Source of the DNA: Bacillus yapensis
GTDB taxonomy: Bacteria; Bacillota; Bacilli; Bacillales; Cytobacillaceae
Direction: 5' to 3'
NCBI RefSeq assembly: GCF_005280205.1
Contig: NZ_SUND01000005.1
Location: 1 to 64,000 of the forward strand
DNA: 64,000 nucleotides
Under the pieces are notes generated by a model. That model made no database searches, had not been told where the DNA came from, and saw only the letters and a program-made list of their open reading frames with translations. The position numbers and the translations under genes are program-made. The first letter of the stretch is position 1; each line of letters starts with the position of its first letter. Below are positions 26,707-35,087 of the stretch, in pieces.

Positions 26707-28562
26707 GAGGCACGTTACCGTGCCGACCTCTCACACCACCGTACGTACCGTTCGGTATACGGCGGTTCGAAAGTTTTATGAAATCACATTAGTTAAGGAT
26801 TTTAAACCTTGTTCTTGCCAGTATTGATTACTTAAGGCAAGATGTAAGATAGGATTATTTGATAGACGCCAATATCCTTTCCGGGAATTGGCGTTCCTTT
26901 TTGCTTCCTCTTCCGAAATTCCTAGTTTTATAAGGTTTCTACGTCTGGTTTTAACCTTTTTCCATTCTTTCCATCTGCACGCCCTTAGCCTTCGCCTAAT
27001 GTGGCTATCAAGTTCACGGGCATACTTCTTTATATCCGCAATCTTAAAATAGTTCCCCCAGCCTTGTATTAACTGGTTTATTTTCAAGATACGGTATTCC
27101 ATACTTACTCCCCAGTTTCGATTGGTCAATTTCTTTAATTTCTCTTCAAACCTTTTCTTTCTCTCCTTCGGCACGAACACTCTAGTTTTACCTCTATTTT
27201 GGTAGAAACTTATTCCTAAGAATATCCGTGCCTTCGGCTTTCCCACGGCACTTTTCTCCTGATTTACTTTCAGTTTCAATTTTCTTTCTATGAACTGAGT
27301 AATTCCTTCCTTAACACGTACTCCTGCCTTTAATGTTTTAACGAAGATGTTACAGTCGTCTGCGTATCTCACAAATTTATGACCACGCTTCTCTAATTCT
27401 TTATCTAACTCGTTGAGCACAATGTTGCTTAGTAAAGGACTTAGTGGTCCACCTTGAGGAGTACCTTCTTTATTCGGTTTGACTAGACCTTCTTCCAAAA
27501 CTCCTGCTTGAAGATATCTTCTGATTAGTTTAAGAGTTGGTTTATCTGTTACCGTTTTAGCTATAAGAGACATGAGTTTGTCGTGATTGACTCGGTCAAA
27601 GAATTTCTCTAAATCTATATCTACAACAAATTTGTATCCATCTTCGATGTATTGTCTTGCTTGTTCAATCGCTTGATGTGCACTTCTGTTTGGTCTAAAT
27701 CCGTAGCTAAAAGGGCTAAACTGTCTTTCGAAAATGGGTGTAAGTTTCTGTACGATGGCTTGCTGGATAACTCTGTCCGTTACGGTAGGGATTCCAAGTT
27801 TTCTTTTCCCACCAGTCGGCTTAGGAATTTCTACTCTTCTTACTGGTTGAGGTTTATATTTTCCTTCTTTAATAAGCTCGATAATCATTTGACCTTCTTC
27901 CTTCAAGTAAAGGCGAGTAGCTTCTATATCTTTCGCATCGACACCCGCTGCTCCTTTGTTGCTTTTAACCCTCTTGAAAGCTTTGTTCAAATTATCGGAC
28001 TCTACAATCTTTTCGATTAAACTTAAATTAGATTCCATACTGTTCCCGTACTGTTGAGGTTGCATAAGAATAACTCCACTCTATTTAGAAGTCCCCAGCT
28101 TTCCGAGCCTTTCGCTCCTAAATAGCCGTTATGTTGGCTGTGTCTTCGTTTCCTTATCAATGACTCTAGCACGGTCGCTCCTTTCGTTCTGTCCTTCTCA
28201 GACCGTAGGTCTGATACTATGACTTCTGCTGACTTCTCTTGATTCAGCTATTTATCACTAAATAGGTTCCCATAGGGGTTTTCAAGAGATCTCCCGGGGT
28301 AAGTTCACTCGCTTTCTCCTCATATATCTGCCACATTTATCCTCACTTCATCCGGGGATATTTTGGACTTCGTTTTGTTTTGCAAACTCGTCCTGAAATG
28401 AGAACCTCAAATGTGATTCGTATACCTCAGACCGAGGATTTGCCTAGGGCTTCCTTCAGATTCCGCGTCACCACGGACACCCTTGCCTTCGGCTAATGGT
28501 TCGCATATCCCAACGCCCATAGCGGACTTGCACCGCCTAGCTAGTGAACATGCCCGGCACAC
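26698..28562 (-). mobile_element. Group IIC intron with reverse transcriptase
   Basis: On the minus strand it begins GTGTGCCGGGCATG at 28562, has a domain I with conserved segments (AAGGGTGTCCGTGG, ATCTGAAGGAAGC, CGGTCTGAGG), and carries the reverse transcriptase in domain IV. It ends in a domain V hairpin (26724-26764, GAACCGCCGTATACCGAACG and its partner GTACGTACGGTGGTG) and a domain VI ending CTACTCGAT at 26698. These are the landmarks of class IIC introns such as that of Oceanobacillus iheyensis. As in that class, it sits just 3' of an intrinsic terminator hairpin (28570-28596) on its own strand. All parts look intact. It lies antisense to ywpF and sense to nothing upstream. Confidence 0.88.
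26776..28065 (-). CDS. ltrA: Group IIC intron reverse transcriptase/maturase
   Basis: 429 residues with GTGGAG about 8 nt before the ATG. The reverse transcriptase fingers/palm spans about 20-290, with the first catalytic Asp in VVDIDLEKFFD (D149), GTPQGGPLSPLLSN (about 201-214) and the YADD box (234-237; D236, D237). The X/maturase thumb is about 300-410 (INQLIQGWGNYF). There is no HNH endonuclease domain, as expected for class C. It copies the intron RNA during retrohoming and helps it fold and splice. The frame is uninterrupted and all catalytic residues are present, so mobility may be retained. It lies in domain IV of the surrounding ribozyme. Confidence 0.93.
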   Translation of the reverse strand: MQPQQYGNSMESNLSLIEKIVESDNLNKAFKRVKSNKGAAGVDAKDIEATRLYLKEEGQMIIELIKEGKYKPQPVRRVEIPKPTGGKRKLGIPTVTDRVIQQAIVQKLTPIFERQFSPFSYGFRPNRSAHQAIEQARQYIEDGYKFVVDIDLEKFFDRVNHDKLMSLIAKTVTDKPTLKLIRRYLQAGVLEEGLVKPNKEGTPQGGPLSPLLSNIVLNELDKELEKRGHKFVRYADDCNIFVKTLKAGVRVKEGITQFIERKLKLKVNQEKSAVGKPKARIFLGISFYQNRGKTRVFVPKERKKRFEEKLKKLTNRNWGVSMEYRILKINQLIQGWGNYFKIADIKKYARELDSHIRRRLRACRWKEWKKVKTRRRNLIKLGISEEEAKRNANSRKGYWRLSNNPILHLALSNQYWQEQGLKSLTNVIS

Positions 28563-28569
28563 AAATAGC

Positions 28570-28596
28570 AAAAACTCCCTAATAAAGGGAGTTTTT
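28570..28596. terminator. Bidirectional terminator, intron target site
   Basis: AAAAACTCCCT and AGGGAGTTTTT form a perfect 11-bp stem. It ended ywpF before intron insertion and serves the lipoprotein gene (28604-28945) on the minus strand; the intron sits 7 nt from it. Confidence 0.85.
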
Positions 28597-28603
28597 CGCA
28601 TAT

Positions 28604-28945
28604 CTACTGGTCTTTATTGTCTTTATCATTCATATCATTATTGTCTTCAATAATGTCTTCACCTGGATCATTATTGTCCGTCATTGCATCCCCGTCGTTA
28701 TCGGTATTGACATCACCATTATTATTATTATCATTGTTTACACCGTTATTGCCATTGTTGTTCGTAGTTCCGTTATTATCACCGTTTAAATCCCCATTGT
28801 TATTATCTTCATTATCTAACACTGGGTCCTCTACATTCACATCGTCCTCTGGAGGCGGGTCCTGATCATCATTATTCGCACATCCTGCAAACACCATTAC
28901 CGATAACAGAGAACAACCAAGTAAAGCTAAAAGCTTTTTCTGCAT
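28604..28945 (-). CDS. Asn/Asp-rich lipoprotein
   Basis: 113 residues from the ATG at 28945 with AAAGGAGC 6 nt upstream; an in-frame ATG at 28963 overlaps that site. Residues 1-21 are a lipoprotein signal with lipobox VFAGC. The mature part is low-complexity, with runs of N, D and G (for example NNNGDLNGDNNG), and is acidic. Such tails are common in small envelope or spore-membrane lipoproteins and may bind cations, but no domain is recognised. It is a single-gene unit ending in the terminator next to the intron. Confidence 0.75.
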   Translation of the reverse strand: MQKKLLALLGCSLLSVMVFAGCANNDDQDPPPEDDVNVEDPVLDNEDNNNGDLNGDNNGTTNNNGNNGVNNDNNNNGDVNTDNDGDAMTDNNDPGEDIIEDNNDMNDKDNKDQ

Positions 28946-29054
28946 AGTAAAAGCTCCTTTCACATGTATTCAAATTTGACCTCTTACTTCGGTCTGATGT
29001 TAGGATGCCCAAAAAGTTAAATTACTTGCATCTTTCTTCGGAAAAAATTCCCAC

Positions 29055-29088
29055 AAAAAAAATGCCCTACCAAAGTAGAACATTTCCT
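29055..29088 (-). terminator. Intrinsic terminator after fabZ
   Basis: On the minus strand AATG..CTAC and GTAG..CATT pair with an internal mismatch and are followed by eight T. Confidence 0.6.
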
Positions 29089-29093
29089 TCAAT

Positions 29094-29528
29094 CTATTCC
29101 TGTTTTTCCCCAAGAGCAAAGCTGATTTCTGCTTCAACCGCAAGCTCTCCGTCCACAGTTGCAATTGCTTTTCCTTTTCCAAAAGAACCACGCACACGCG
29201 TCATTTCAACCTCTAAACGAAGCTGGTCCCCTGGCTTTACCTGACGTTTAATGCGACAGTTATCGATCCCTGTAAAAAAGGCTAGACGACCTTTATTTTC
29301 TTCCTTTTTTAACACAGCTACTGCTCCAACTTGAGCAAGTGCCTCGACAATTAACACACCAGGCATTACCGGATAATCAGGAAAATGGCCATTGAAGAAC
29401 TCTTCATTTGCTGTCACATTCTTAATGCCGACAGCTCTTTTTCCTTCTTCAATTTCCACAATTTTATCTACGAGTAAAAATGGATAACGATGGGGAATAA
29501 TTTTCTTAATTTCATTAATATCTAACAT
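29094..29528 (-). CDS. fabZ: 3-hydroxyacyl-[ACP] dehydratase FabZ
   Basis: 144 residues with GGAGGTACT before the ATG. It is a hot-dog fold enzyme: the active-site His (H48, in [11 protein letters not shown]) and Glu (E62, in LIVEALAQ) of FabZ are present, as is the N-terminal [11 protein letters not shown]. It dehydrates beta-hydroxyacyl-ACP in each round of fatty-acid synthesis in the cytosol. In B. subtilis it is ywpB and also lies near flhP-flhO-mbl. It stands alone here, between an M20 peptidase gene and the lipoprotein gene, with its own terminator. Confidence 0.95.
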   Translation of the reverse strand: MLDINEIKKIIPHRYPFLLVDKIVEIEEGKRAVGIKNVTANEEFFNGHFPDYPVMPGVLIVEALAQVGAVAVLKKEENKGRLAFFTGIDNCRIKRQVKPGDQLRLEVEMTRVRGSFGKGKAIATVDGELAVEAEISFALGEKQE

Positions 29529-29621
29529 AATAATTAGTACCTCCTACTAATACTAGGTTTCATACATATACCCCTATTGTAGCGGATATAGTAGGAGGGT
29601 TGCAAGTTAGTCTTGCCTATT

Positions 29622-30764
29622 TTATCTTGTCCGCTTTGACAATCGCTCAATTGTCTTCACCAGCAGTAGTGTCCGTTCTGGCAATGTATCGATTTCCAAA
29701 TATTCTTCTTCACTATGCACATTGCCGCCAACAGGCCCTAAGCCATCGATCGTCGGAACTCCCCTAGCTGAGGTAAAAGATGCATCGCCCCCACCACCGG
29801 TTGACGTATCATGAACCTCGATGCCAATTTCCTTTCCAACCTCGCGAACGACACTGAGCAACGCTTGTGTCTTTTCATTATTCACCATTGGCGGTCGACT
29901 AATGTCCCCTTCTAATTCGATTTCAGTACCTGGTACCTCTGTTGTGGCGCAAATTTCTTTGATGCGTTGTTCCAAGTATTCCATTTGTTCTAATTCGGAT
30001 ATACGAATATCAATATGAGCCACAGCATTTGGTGAGACGATATTAACCGCCGTTCCCCCTTCAATTAGCCCAACATTGACGCTAATGCCTCTTTCATGGT
30101 CGCTCAAATGGTGCAACTGAATAATTTTATAAGCTAATTCTTCGATCGCACTCCGTCCATTTTCTGGCTCTATCCCTGAATGCGCCGATTTCCCTTTGAC
30201 GATAAGCGTATACGTTCCACCACCACGTCTTGCCGTCACAAGAGAGCCATCCTTTCGAGCAGGCTCAACGACTAACGCATACCGTTTTCCTTTCGCATGC
30301 TTCTCAATCAAAGGTCGGGACGTGATCGATCCAATTTCCTCATCACTGTTTAGCACGATTTGGACATTTTCGTATCCCGTTAGTCCAAATTCCACAAGCG
30401 TCTTCATGGCGTACAGAAGCTCCACTTGGCTCGCTTTCATATCCACCACACCTGGTCCATAAGCTCGCGTTCCCTCAATACGAAATGGTCGTTCCGCAAC
30501 CGTCCCCTCTGGAAAAACCGTATCCATATGAGCAACGAGAATGATTTTCGGATCCTTTGCATCTCGGTGCTGAATCACCAAGTTATTCCCGTATTCCTCT
30601 TCCTTTTTGACTTCGACAACGAACCCGAGTTCCTCATATTTTTCTTTTAAAATGGTCCCTACACGATCGACACCTTCCTTCACATACGAACCACTATCGA
30701 TGTTGACGAGCTGCTCAAGAAGCTCTAACATTTCCCCTTTTTTCTCTTGTAAAAACTTTTGCAT
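29622..30764 (-). CDS. M20-family metallopeptidase (carboxypeptidase G2-like)
   Basis: 380 residues from the ATG at 30764, which has AGGGGATG 7 nt upstream; a longer frame to 30869 lacks a site. M20 zinc ligands are visible: H in VAHMDTVF, bridging D in GPGVVDMKA, the EE pair in LNSDEEIGS, E in VVEPAR, and a C-terminal H in NVHSEEE. A dimerisation domain lies between about 185 and 295. The layout matches the CPG2/ArgE-DapE group, which removes C-terminal Glu or hydrolyses N-acyl amino acids; the substrate cannot be fixed from sequence. It is cytosolic, with no signal peptide. It is a single gene between fabZ and the flagellar rod genes. Confidence 0.85.
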   Translation of the reverse strand: MQKFLQEKKGEMLELLEQLVNIDSGSYVKEGVDRVGTILKEKYEELGFVVEVKKEEEYGNNLVIQHRDAKDPKIILVAHMDTVFPEGTVAERPFRIEGTRAYGPGVVDMKASQVELLYAMKTLVEFGLTGYENVQIVLNSDEEIGSITSRPLIEKHAKGKRYALVVEPARKDGSLVTARRGGGTYTLIVKGKSAHSGIEPENGRSAIEELAYKIIQLHHLSDHERGISVNVGLIEGGTAVNIVSPNAVAHIDIRISELEQMEYLEQRIKEICATTEVPGTEIELEGDISRPPMVNNEKTQALLSVVREVGKEIGIEVHDTSTGGGGDASFTSARGVPTIDGLGPVGGNVHSEEEYLEIDTLPERTLLLVKTIERLSKRTR

Positions 30765-30980
30765 ATGTCTGCATCCCCTAAAAAGTGTTTTTATAGCTAA
30801 AGTTCTTCTCTTTAAGAACTTCAATATAGTGATAAACCATGAATTCAAAGATTGAAAGCCTAAATCCAATGAGAAAAGAACAGGTTTAAGCTTATATCGG
30901 CCATTTCCTCTTACTTATTTATATGTATTTCAAAGTAACTTCGTACAAATACTTGAATATTATGTCTATTTAATATGTAA

Positions 30981-31011
30981 AAAAACAGAATCGGTACTTA
31001 GAACCGATTCC
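30981..31011 (-). terminator. Intrinsic terminator of the mbl/flhO/flhP-side unit
   Basis: On the minus strand GAATCGGT and ACCGATTC pair around a 7-nt loop and are followed by TGTTTTTTT. Confidence 0.8.
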
Positions 31012-31021
31012 GCGAAAAATT

Positions 31022-31306
31022 CTACTCTTTTTTTATTAAATCTGTGATATGTGTCCACGTGGATTTTTCAAAGACATCTGTAGCCTTGCCATTCCCCATG
31101 ACACTATAACCAAACATTGCACCCAGAATGACGCACAACACGATTAATACCGCAATAATAAGAAGTCGAAGCCATAGGGGAATAAGACGAATGCGAATTC
31201 TCTTTCGCTTCTCGCCACTTTCTCTCTCGGCCTTCATTTCATTTTTTGCCTGTTTCACCTGTTCGCGTGTTTCTGCTACTTTTTGGTTACTGTTATCTAA
31301 CGACAT
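31022..31306 (-). CDS. EpsA-family (PF11772) small membrane protein
   Basis: 94 residues. A basic, lysine/arginine/glutamate-rich N-terminal part (1-40) is followed by one membrane segment (about 44-68, LWLRLLIIAVLIVLCVILG) and a short outside tail (DVFEKSTWTHITDLIKKE). This matches a family in bacilli often labelled DNA-directed RNA polymerase subunit beta or EpsA; the polymerase label comes from a name mix-up and is not supported by any motif here. It lies 13 nt downstream of flhP, so it is probably the last gene of the flhO-flhP unit. Function is unknown. Confidence 0.75.
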   Translation of the reverse strand: MSLDNSNQKVAETREQVKQAKNEMKAERESGEKRKRIRIRLIPLWLRLLIIAVLIVLCVILGAMFGYSVMGNGKATDVFEKSTWTHITDLIKKE

Positions 31307-31319
31307 GTTTTATCCCCTT

Positions 31320-32162
31320 TTAACGAATTCCGTTCACAAGTCCCATCATTTGATCTGCCATCGAAACGGCTCTAGATTGGAATTGATAAGCGCGCTGTGC
31401 GTTCATAAGTGAGGTCATTTCTTTTGCCATATCAACATTGGACGACTCAAGTGCATGACTTTGAATACCGATTTCCCCGCGTAGTGGTCCCACCATATCC
31501 GTAAGAATCTCATCTACACCTACATTCAACTCAGCAAAGTTCTCAGGAAGTCCAAACAGATTGTTCCCTTTTGACACTAAAAATTGCGGCTTGTTCACTT
31601 GAACAACACCTAATTCGAAGGTCTGAAGCGTTCCATTGGTCATCGTCACAGACAATTGTCCTGAACTATCAATGTTGTATTCCTTCGCTTCACCGGTAAT
31701 GTAAATCGGATTATTATTCGCATCAACAATCGAATGACCATCCGCATTCACAAGCGCTACCTCATTTTCTCCAACTGGAGATAAATACATCGCCCCGTTA
31801 CGCGTATATTGAATTTCGTTGCCTACACCCGTTTGAACAAGAACCTTGTATAACTGACCTTCTTTTGTGAAAGCCGTATCCAATGGGCGGTCCGCTTGTT
31901 TCACGTTTCCTTGTGTCATATCAAGTTGGGTTTGTCCGATTCGAGCCCCAGTTCCTTGGCGAACACCATTTGGTGTCAGGCGACCCACCTCAGCACCATC
32001 TCGACGTTGATTATCAAATTGTTGATACATCAACTCAGTGAAGGTTGCGTCTCTTTTTTTATACCCATTCGTATCAATGTTCGCCATATTGTTGGCGATC
32101 ATGTCCATTTGCTTTTGCAGCTGGGCCAATGTGTTCGTTGCCGTAATCATTGTGCGGTTCAT
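31320..32162 (-). CDS. flhP: Flagellar rod/hook-basal body protein FlhP
   Basis: 280 residues. The N-terminal FlgG-type rod motif (NMANIDTNGYKKRDATF, about 24-40) and the C-terminal partner motif (SNVDMAKEMTSLMNAQRAYQ, about 242-261) are present; these two helices pair in the axial filament. The middle is a beta-rich FlgG D1-like region. FlhP and FlhO of B. subtilis form the distal rod between the basal body and hook and are exported through the flagellar type III apparatus. It lies 24 nt downstream of flhO in the same operon, as in B. subtilis. Confidence 0.9.
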   Translation of the reverse strand: MNRTMITATNTLAQLQKQMDMIANNMANIDTNGYKKRDATFTELMYQQFDNQRRDGAEVGRLTPNGVRQGTGARIGQTQLDMTQGNVKQADRPLDTAFTKEGQLYKVLVQTGVGNEIQYTRNGAMYLSPVGENEVALVNADGHSIVDANNNPIYITGEAKEYNIDSSGQLSVTMTNGTLQTFELGVVQVNKPQFLVSKGNNLFGLPENFAELNVGVDEILTDMVGPLRGEIGIQSHALESSNVDMAKEMTSLMNAQRAYQFQSRAVSMADQMMGLVNGIR

Positions 32163-32186
32163 CTGTTAACCTCCTTCCCTTTTAAA

Positions 32187-33023
32187 TTATCCGATACGTC
32201 CAACCTCGTTGGCCGCTTTTTCCATACTTTTATCGTAAGCCTGTAAGACTTTTTGGTTTGCTTCAAATGCACGGTATGCCGTAAGCATGTCCGTCATTGT
32301 TCGACCTGTATCCACATTCGAACCTTCTAAAAATCCTTGCTGTAGGTTAAAATCAACACCTGCTGCCGCTCTTGCATCTCCAAGCTCAACACCATCTGCT
32401 GTACGGTAAAGGCCATTGCCTTCTTTAACCATTTGATAAGGGTTCGCAGAAAATGCAATCCCAAGATTCGCATTCTCTCCAGCAGCGCCTTGCAGATATC
32501 CATTCCCATCAACCGCAAACTGATCGCTTGAAAGCTGAATTCGATCTCCTTCTCGGTCAAGGACATAATAACCACTTCCAGTTGTTAGATAACCTTGTCC
32601 ATCTAAAGTGAAATCACCATTACGTGTATAGCGAGTATCCCCTGCAGCATTTTGCACGGTGAAAAAGACTGTTCCTTTGATCCCATCTTCATTTGTAGGC
32701 ATTAACGAATCAATTAAAGCCAGATCCGTTTTTTGACCCGTATCCTGAAGGGCTCCTTGGATAAAATTCGGCATCGCTTCTTGCATGTAGACACCTGTAT
32801 TTATAGAACCAACGATTTGACCTGATGTTAAACTCATGCCTTTTTCCGTTGGAATTTGTTTTGTTTCATAGCTTTTTAAGAGCATTTCTGGGAAAGCTCT
32901 CATGGAAGATTGCTCTGCTTTAAAACCTGGTGTATTGGCATTGGCCATATTATTCGTTAACATTTCAGTTTTGCGTTGCTGAGCAAGCATCCCTGATGCT
33001 ACCGTGTAAAACCCTTTAAACAT
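32187..33023 (-). CDS. flhO: Flagellar rod/hook-basal body protein FlhO
   Basis: 278 residues; the site before the ATG is AAAAAGGGGTG. It is an FlgF/FlgG-type rod protein: N-terminal NNMANANTPGFKAEQSSM (about 24-41) and C-terminal SNVDTGRTMTDMLTAYRAFE (about 238-257) are the export/assembly helices. It is the first gene of the flhO-flhP unit. The mbl gene lies upstream on the same strand, after a terminator, as in B. subtilis. The protein is exported and forms part of the rod with FlhP. Confidence 0.9.
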   Translation of the reverse strand: MFKGFYTVASGMLAQQRKTEMLTNNMANANTPGFKAEQSSMRAFPEMLLKSYETKQIPTEKGMSLTSGQIVGSINTGVYMQEAMPNFIQGALQDTGQKTDLALIDSLMPTNEDGIKGTVFFTVQNAAGDTRYTRNGDFTLDGQGYLTTGSGYYVLDREGDRIQLSSDQFAVDGNGYLQGAAGENANLGIAFSANPYQMVKEGNGLYRTADGVELGDARAAAGVDFNLQQGFLEGSNVDTGRTMTDMLTAYRAFEANQKVLQAYDKSMEKAANEVGRIG

Positions 33024-33160
33024 AGGCTCACCCCTTTTTAAACTACTCTCTTCTATATATCGTCATCTATATCAACTGTTTACATATCCAAAATCATACT
33101 TATCTTCTATTATAAGAAAAAATTGACGAATAAACATTATATTTTTGTAGAAATAGGGCA

Positions 33161-33218
33161 AAAAACATAGAAATGGTGAAAGATACCAGTATTACCACCG
33201 GTTCCGTTCACCATTTCC
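33161..33218 (-). terminator. Intrinsic terminator of mbl
   Basis: On the minus strand GAAATGGTGAA and TTCACCATTTC pair exactly over 11 bp (with an inner hairpin) and are followed by TATGTTTTTTG. Confidence 0.8.
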
Positions 33219-33227
33219 CCACACTAT

Positions 33228-34229
33228 TTAGGCAAATTTATAGCCTTTGATTTTATCGATGTTATCAAGCATAATGCCTGTTCCGATTGCTACGCAATCC
33301 ATTGGGTTTTCTGCCACAAGTACTGGAACTTTTAACTCTTCTGCTAAAAGAAGGTCAAATCCGTGTAAAAGGGCTCCCCCACCTGTGATGATGACACCAC
33401 GGTCAATAATATCCGCTGATAATTCAGGCGGTGTGCGTTCTAGGACGCTTTTTGCAGCTTGAACGATAACAGAAACTGATTCACGTAATGCCTGCTCAAT
33501 TTCTTCAGAGCTAACTGTAATCGTTCTTGGTAATCCTGATACCATATCACGGCCACGGATTTCCATTGTCTCATTGCGAGAGCCAGGGAAAACTGTTCCG
33601 ATTTGGATTTTAATATTTTCAGCTGTACGTTCACCGATTAACAGCTTGTATTCGCGCTTAATGTATTGAAGAATTTCGCTATCAAACTTATCTCCAGCCA
33701 TTTTAATCGAAGCGGAAGTTACGATATCCCCCATTGATAATACAGCGATATCCGTTGTTCCACCACCGATATCAACAACCATATTTCCGCTTGGTTGGAA
33801 AATATCCATACCTGCGCCAATTGCCGCTACCTTTGGCTCTTCTTCTAGATACACTTTCTTACCGCCGCTTTTTTCAGCAGCTTCTTTGATTGCTTTTTGC
33901 TCAACACTTGTAATGTTTGTTGGACAGCAAATTAAGATGCGAGGCTTTGATAGAAAACCTTTTACATTTAATTTGTTAATGAAATGCTTTAACATTGCTT
34001 CTGTTACATCAAAGTCAGCGATAACGCCGTCTTTTAATGGACGAATCGCCACGATGTTTCCAGGTGTACGTCCTACCATGCGTCTTGCTTCCTCACCAAC
34101 TGCAAGAACTTTATTTGTGTTCTTATCGATCGCCACGACAGATGGCTCGTTTAATACGATTCCTTTTCCTTTAACGTGGATCAGTACGTTAGCTGTTCCT
34201 AAATCAATTCCAATATCCCTAGCAAGCAT
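33228..34229 (-). CDS. mbl: MreB-like actin protein Mbl
   Basis: 333 residues from the ATG at 34229 with AAGGAGGAT 8 nt upstream; a longer frame to 34295 lacks a site. The actin fold is plain: phosphate-1 DIGIDLGTANVLI (about 5-17), the IGAGMDIFQPSGNMVVDIGG-type phosphate-2 region and GGGALLHG adenosine motif. Mbl polymers run under the membrane and guide the Rod complex that synthesises lateral wall. Order spoIIID-mbl-flhO-flhP on one strand follows B. subtilis, and this context separates Mbl from MreB and MreBH. Confidence 0.93.
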   Translation of the reverse strand: MLARDIGIDLGTANVLIHVKGKGIVLNEPSVVAIDKNTNKVLAVGEEARRMVGRTPGNIVAIRPLKDGVIADFDVTEAMLKHFINKLNVKGFLSKPRILICCPTNITSVEQKAIKEAAEKSGGKKVYLEEEPKVAAIGAGMDIFQPSGNMVVDIGGGTTDIAVLSMGDIVTSASIKMAGDKFDSEILQYIKREYKLLIGERTAENIKIQIGTVFPGSRNETMEIRGRDMVSGLPRTITVSSEEIEQALRESVSVIVQAAKSVLERTPPELSADIIDRGVIITGGGALLHGFDLLLAEELKVPVLVAENPMDCVAIGTGIMLDNIDKIKGYKFA

Positions 34230-34500
34230 TTTAATAAATCCTCCTTGAAAATGGTCCCAATCTAATCTAAAAGCACGAAATTCGTACTCTTTCATTGTTC
34301 GTTACTTGATGTCGAATTTTAGAAGTTATTGTATTTGTTATGCATGCAAATGCATACTCTATCCTAATTGATTATTCTATCACATTTCTTATCAAGAACG
34401 TAGCAATTTGTCAAAAATTGTGGTATTTTTTCGTAAAATTTGTCAGATTGGTTAGAACTCTCGCTAGGGATTTCGATTTATTTCCATTTTCACAATTTCC

Positions 34501-34773
34501 TTATTGAATCGGTTCGCCTTCTAGTTCTTCCTTCTTATACTTCATCTTTGTTGCTTCTCCACCTCGCAGGTGGCGAATTGATTTATGATAATCTAAGATT
34601 TCCTTTACTTCATTTGCAAGTTCTGGGTTTATTTCAGGAAGCCTCTCTGTTAAATCTTTATGGACTGTACTTTTGGATACGCCAAACTCCTTCGCAATTA
34701 CGCGAACTGTTTTTCTCGTCTCCACGATATACTTTCCAATCTTGATAGTTCTCTCTTTGATGTAATCGTGCAC
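34501..34773 (-). CDS. spoIIID: Sporulation transcription regulator SpoIIID
   Basis: 90 residues from a GTG at 34773 with AGGGAGG 8 nt upstream; the frame continues upstream to an ATG at 34839 without a better site. It has a helix-turn-helix (about 20-45: KTVRVIAKEFGVSKSTVHKD) and a basic C-terminal helix (IRHLRGGEATKMKYKKEELE). SpoIIID binds DNA in the mother cell during sporulation and switches genes between sigma-E and sigma-K phases. In B. subtilis its translation needs an upstream ORF (usd); a possible equivalent is noted in the leader. It is followed by mbl. Confidence 0.93.
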   Translation of the reverse strand: MHDYIKERTIKIGKYIVETRKTVRVIAKEFGVSKSTVHKDLTERLPEINPELANEVKEILDYHKSIRHLRGGEATKMKYKKEELEGEPIQ

Positions 34774-34900
34774 ACCACTCGCCCTCCCTAAATTGGATGT
34801 GAGAAGTGTGAAATGAGACTCGCTCTTTCGCTTCATCAAATAGTGCTGTTCCGCACGATGAATTGTGCAGGGATTTCAAGTCATAATCACGTCTCCTATT
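34774..34900 (-). promoter_or_regulatory. spoIIID leader with possible upstream ORF
   Basis: AGGAGA at 34892-34897 is 7 nt from an ATG (34884) that opens a two-codon ORF (ATG ACT TGA) and 12 nt from a TTG (34879). The TTG frame runs 73 codons across the spoIIID ribosome site and into the gene. Either could play the part of usd, whose translation frees the spoIIID start in B. subtilis. Confidence 0.35.
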
Positions 34901-35051
34901 GAATATACATTCTCGTCATCAAACGATTCCTCACCTCAAACACTCTCTTTGTAAGGTTTGTAACAGTTTATTAGCTTGGATAACGGAATATGCACGAAAA
35001 GCTCAATAGGGACAAGGTATACGGTAAATTTTTTGAAAAATAAGACGAATT

Positions 35052-35087
35052 TAATGAAAAGAGGTCCAATTCACACCGAATTGGACC
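35052..35087 (-). terminator. Intrinsic terminator overlapping the exonuclease gene end
   Basis: On the minus strand GAGGTCCAATTC and GAATTGGACCTC pair perfectly over 12 bp and are followed by TTTTC. The left arm lies within the last codons of the upstream gene. Confidence 0.8.

Noticed and set aside
28407-28601. 64-codon minus-strand open frame
   Set aside because: It lies in the structured 5' domain of the group II intron and has no ribosome-binding site.
34501-34839. Longer SpoIIID starting at an ATG at 34839
   Set aside because: The known SpoIIID start (HDYIKERT) follows a GTG at 34773 with a proper AGGGAGG site; the extra 22 residues are not family-like.
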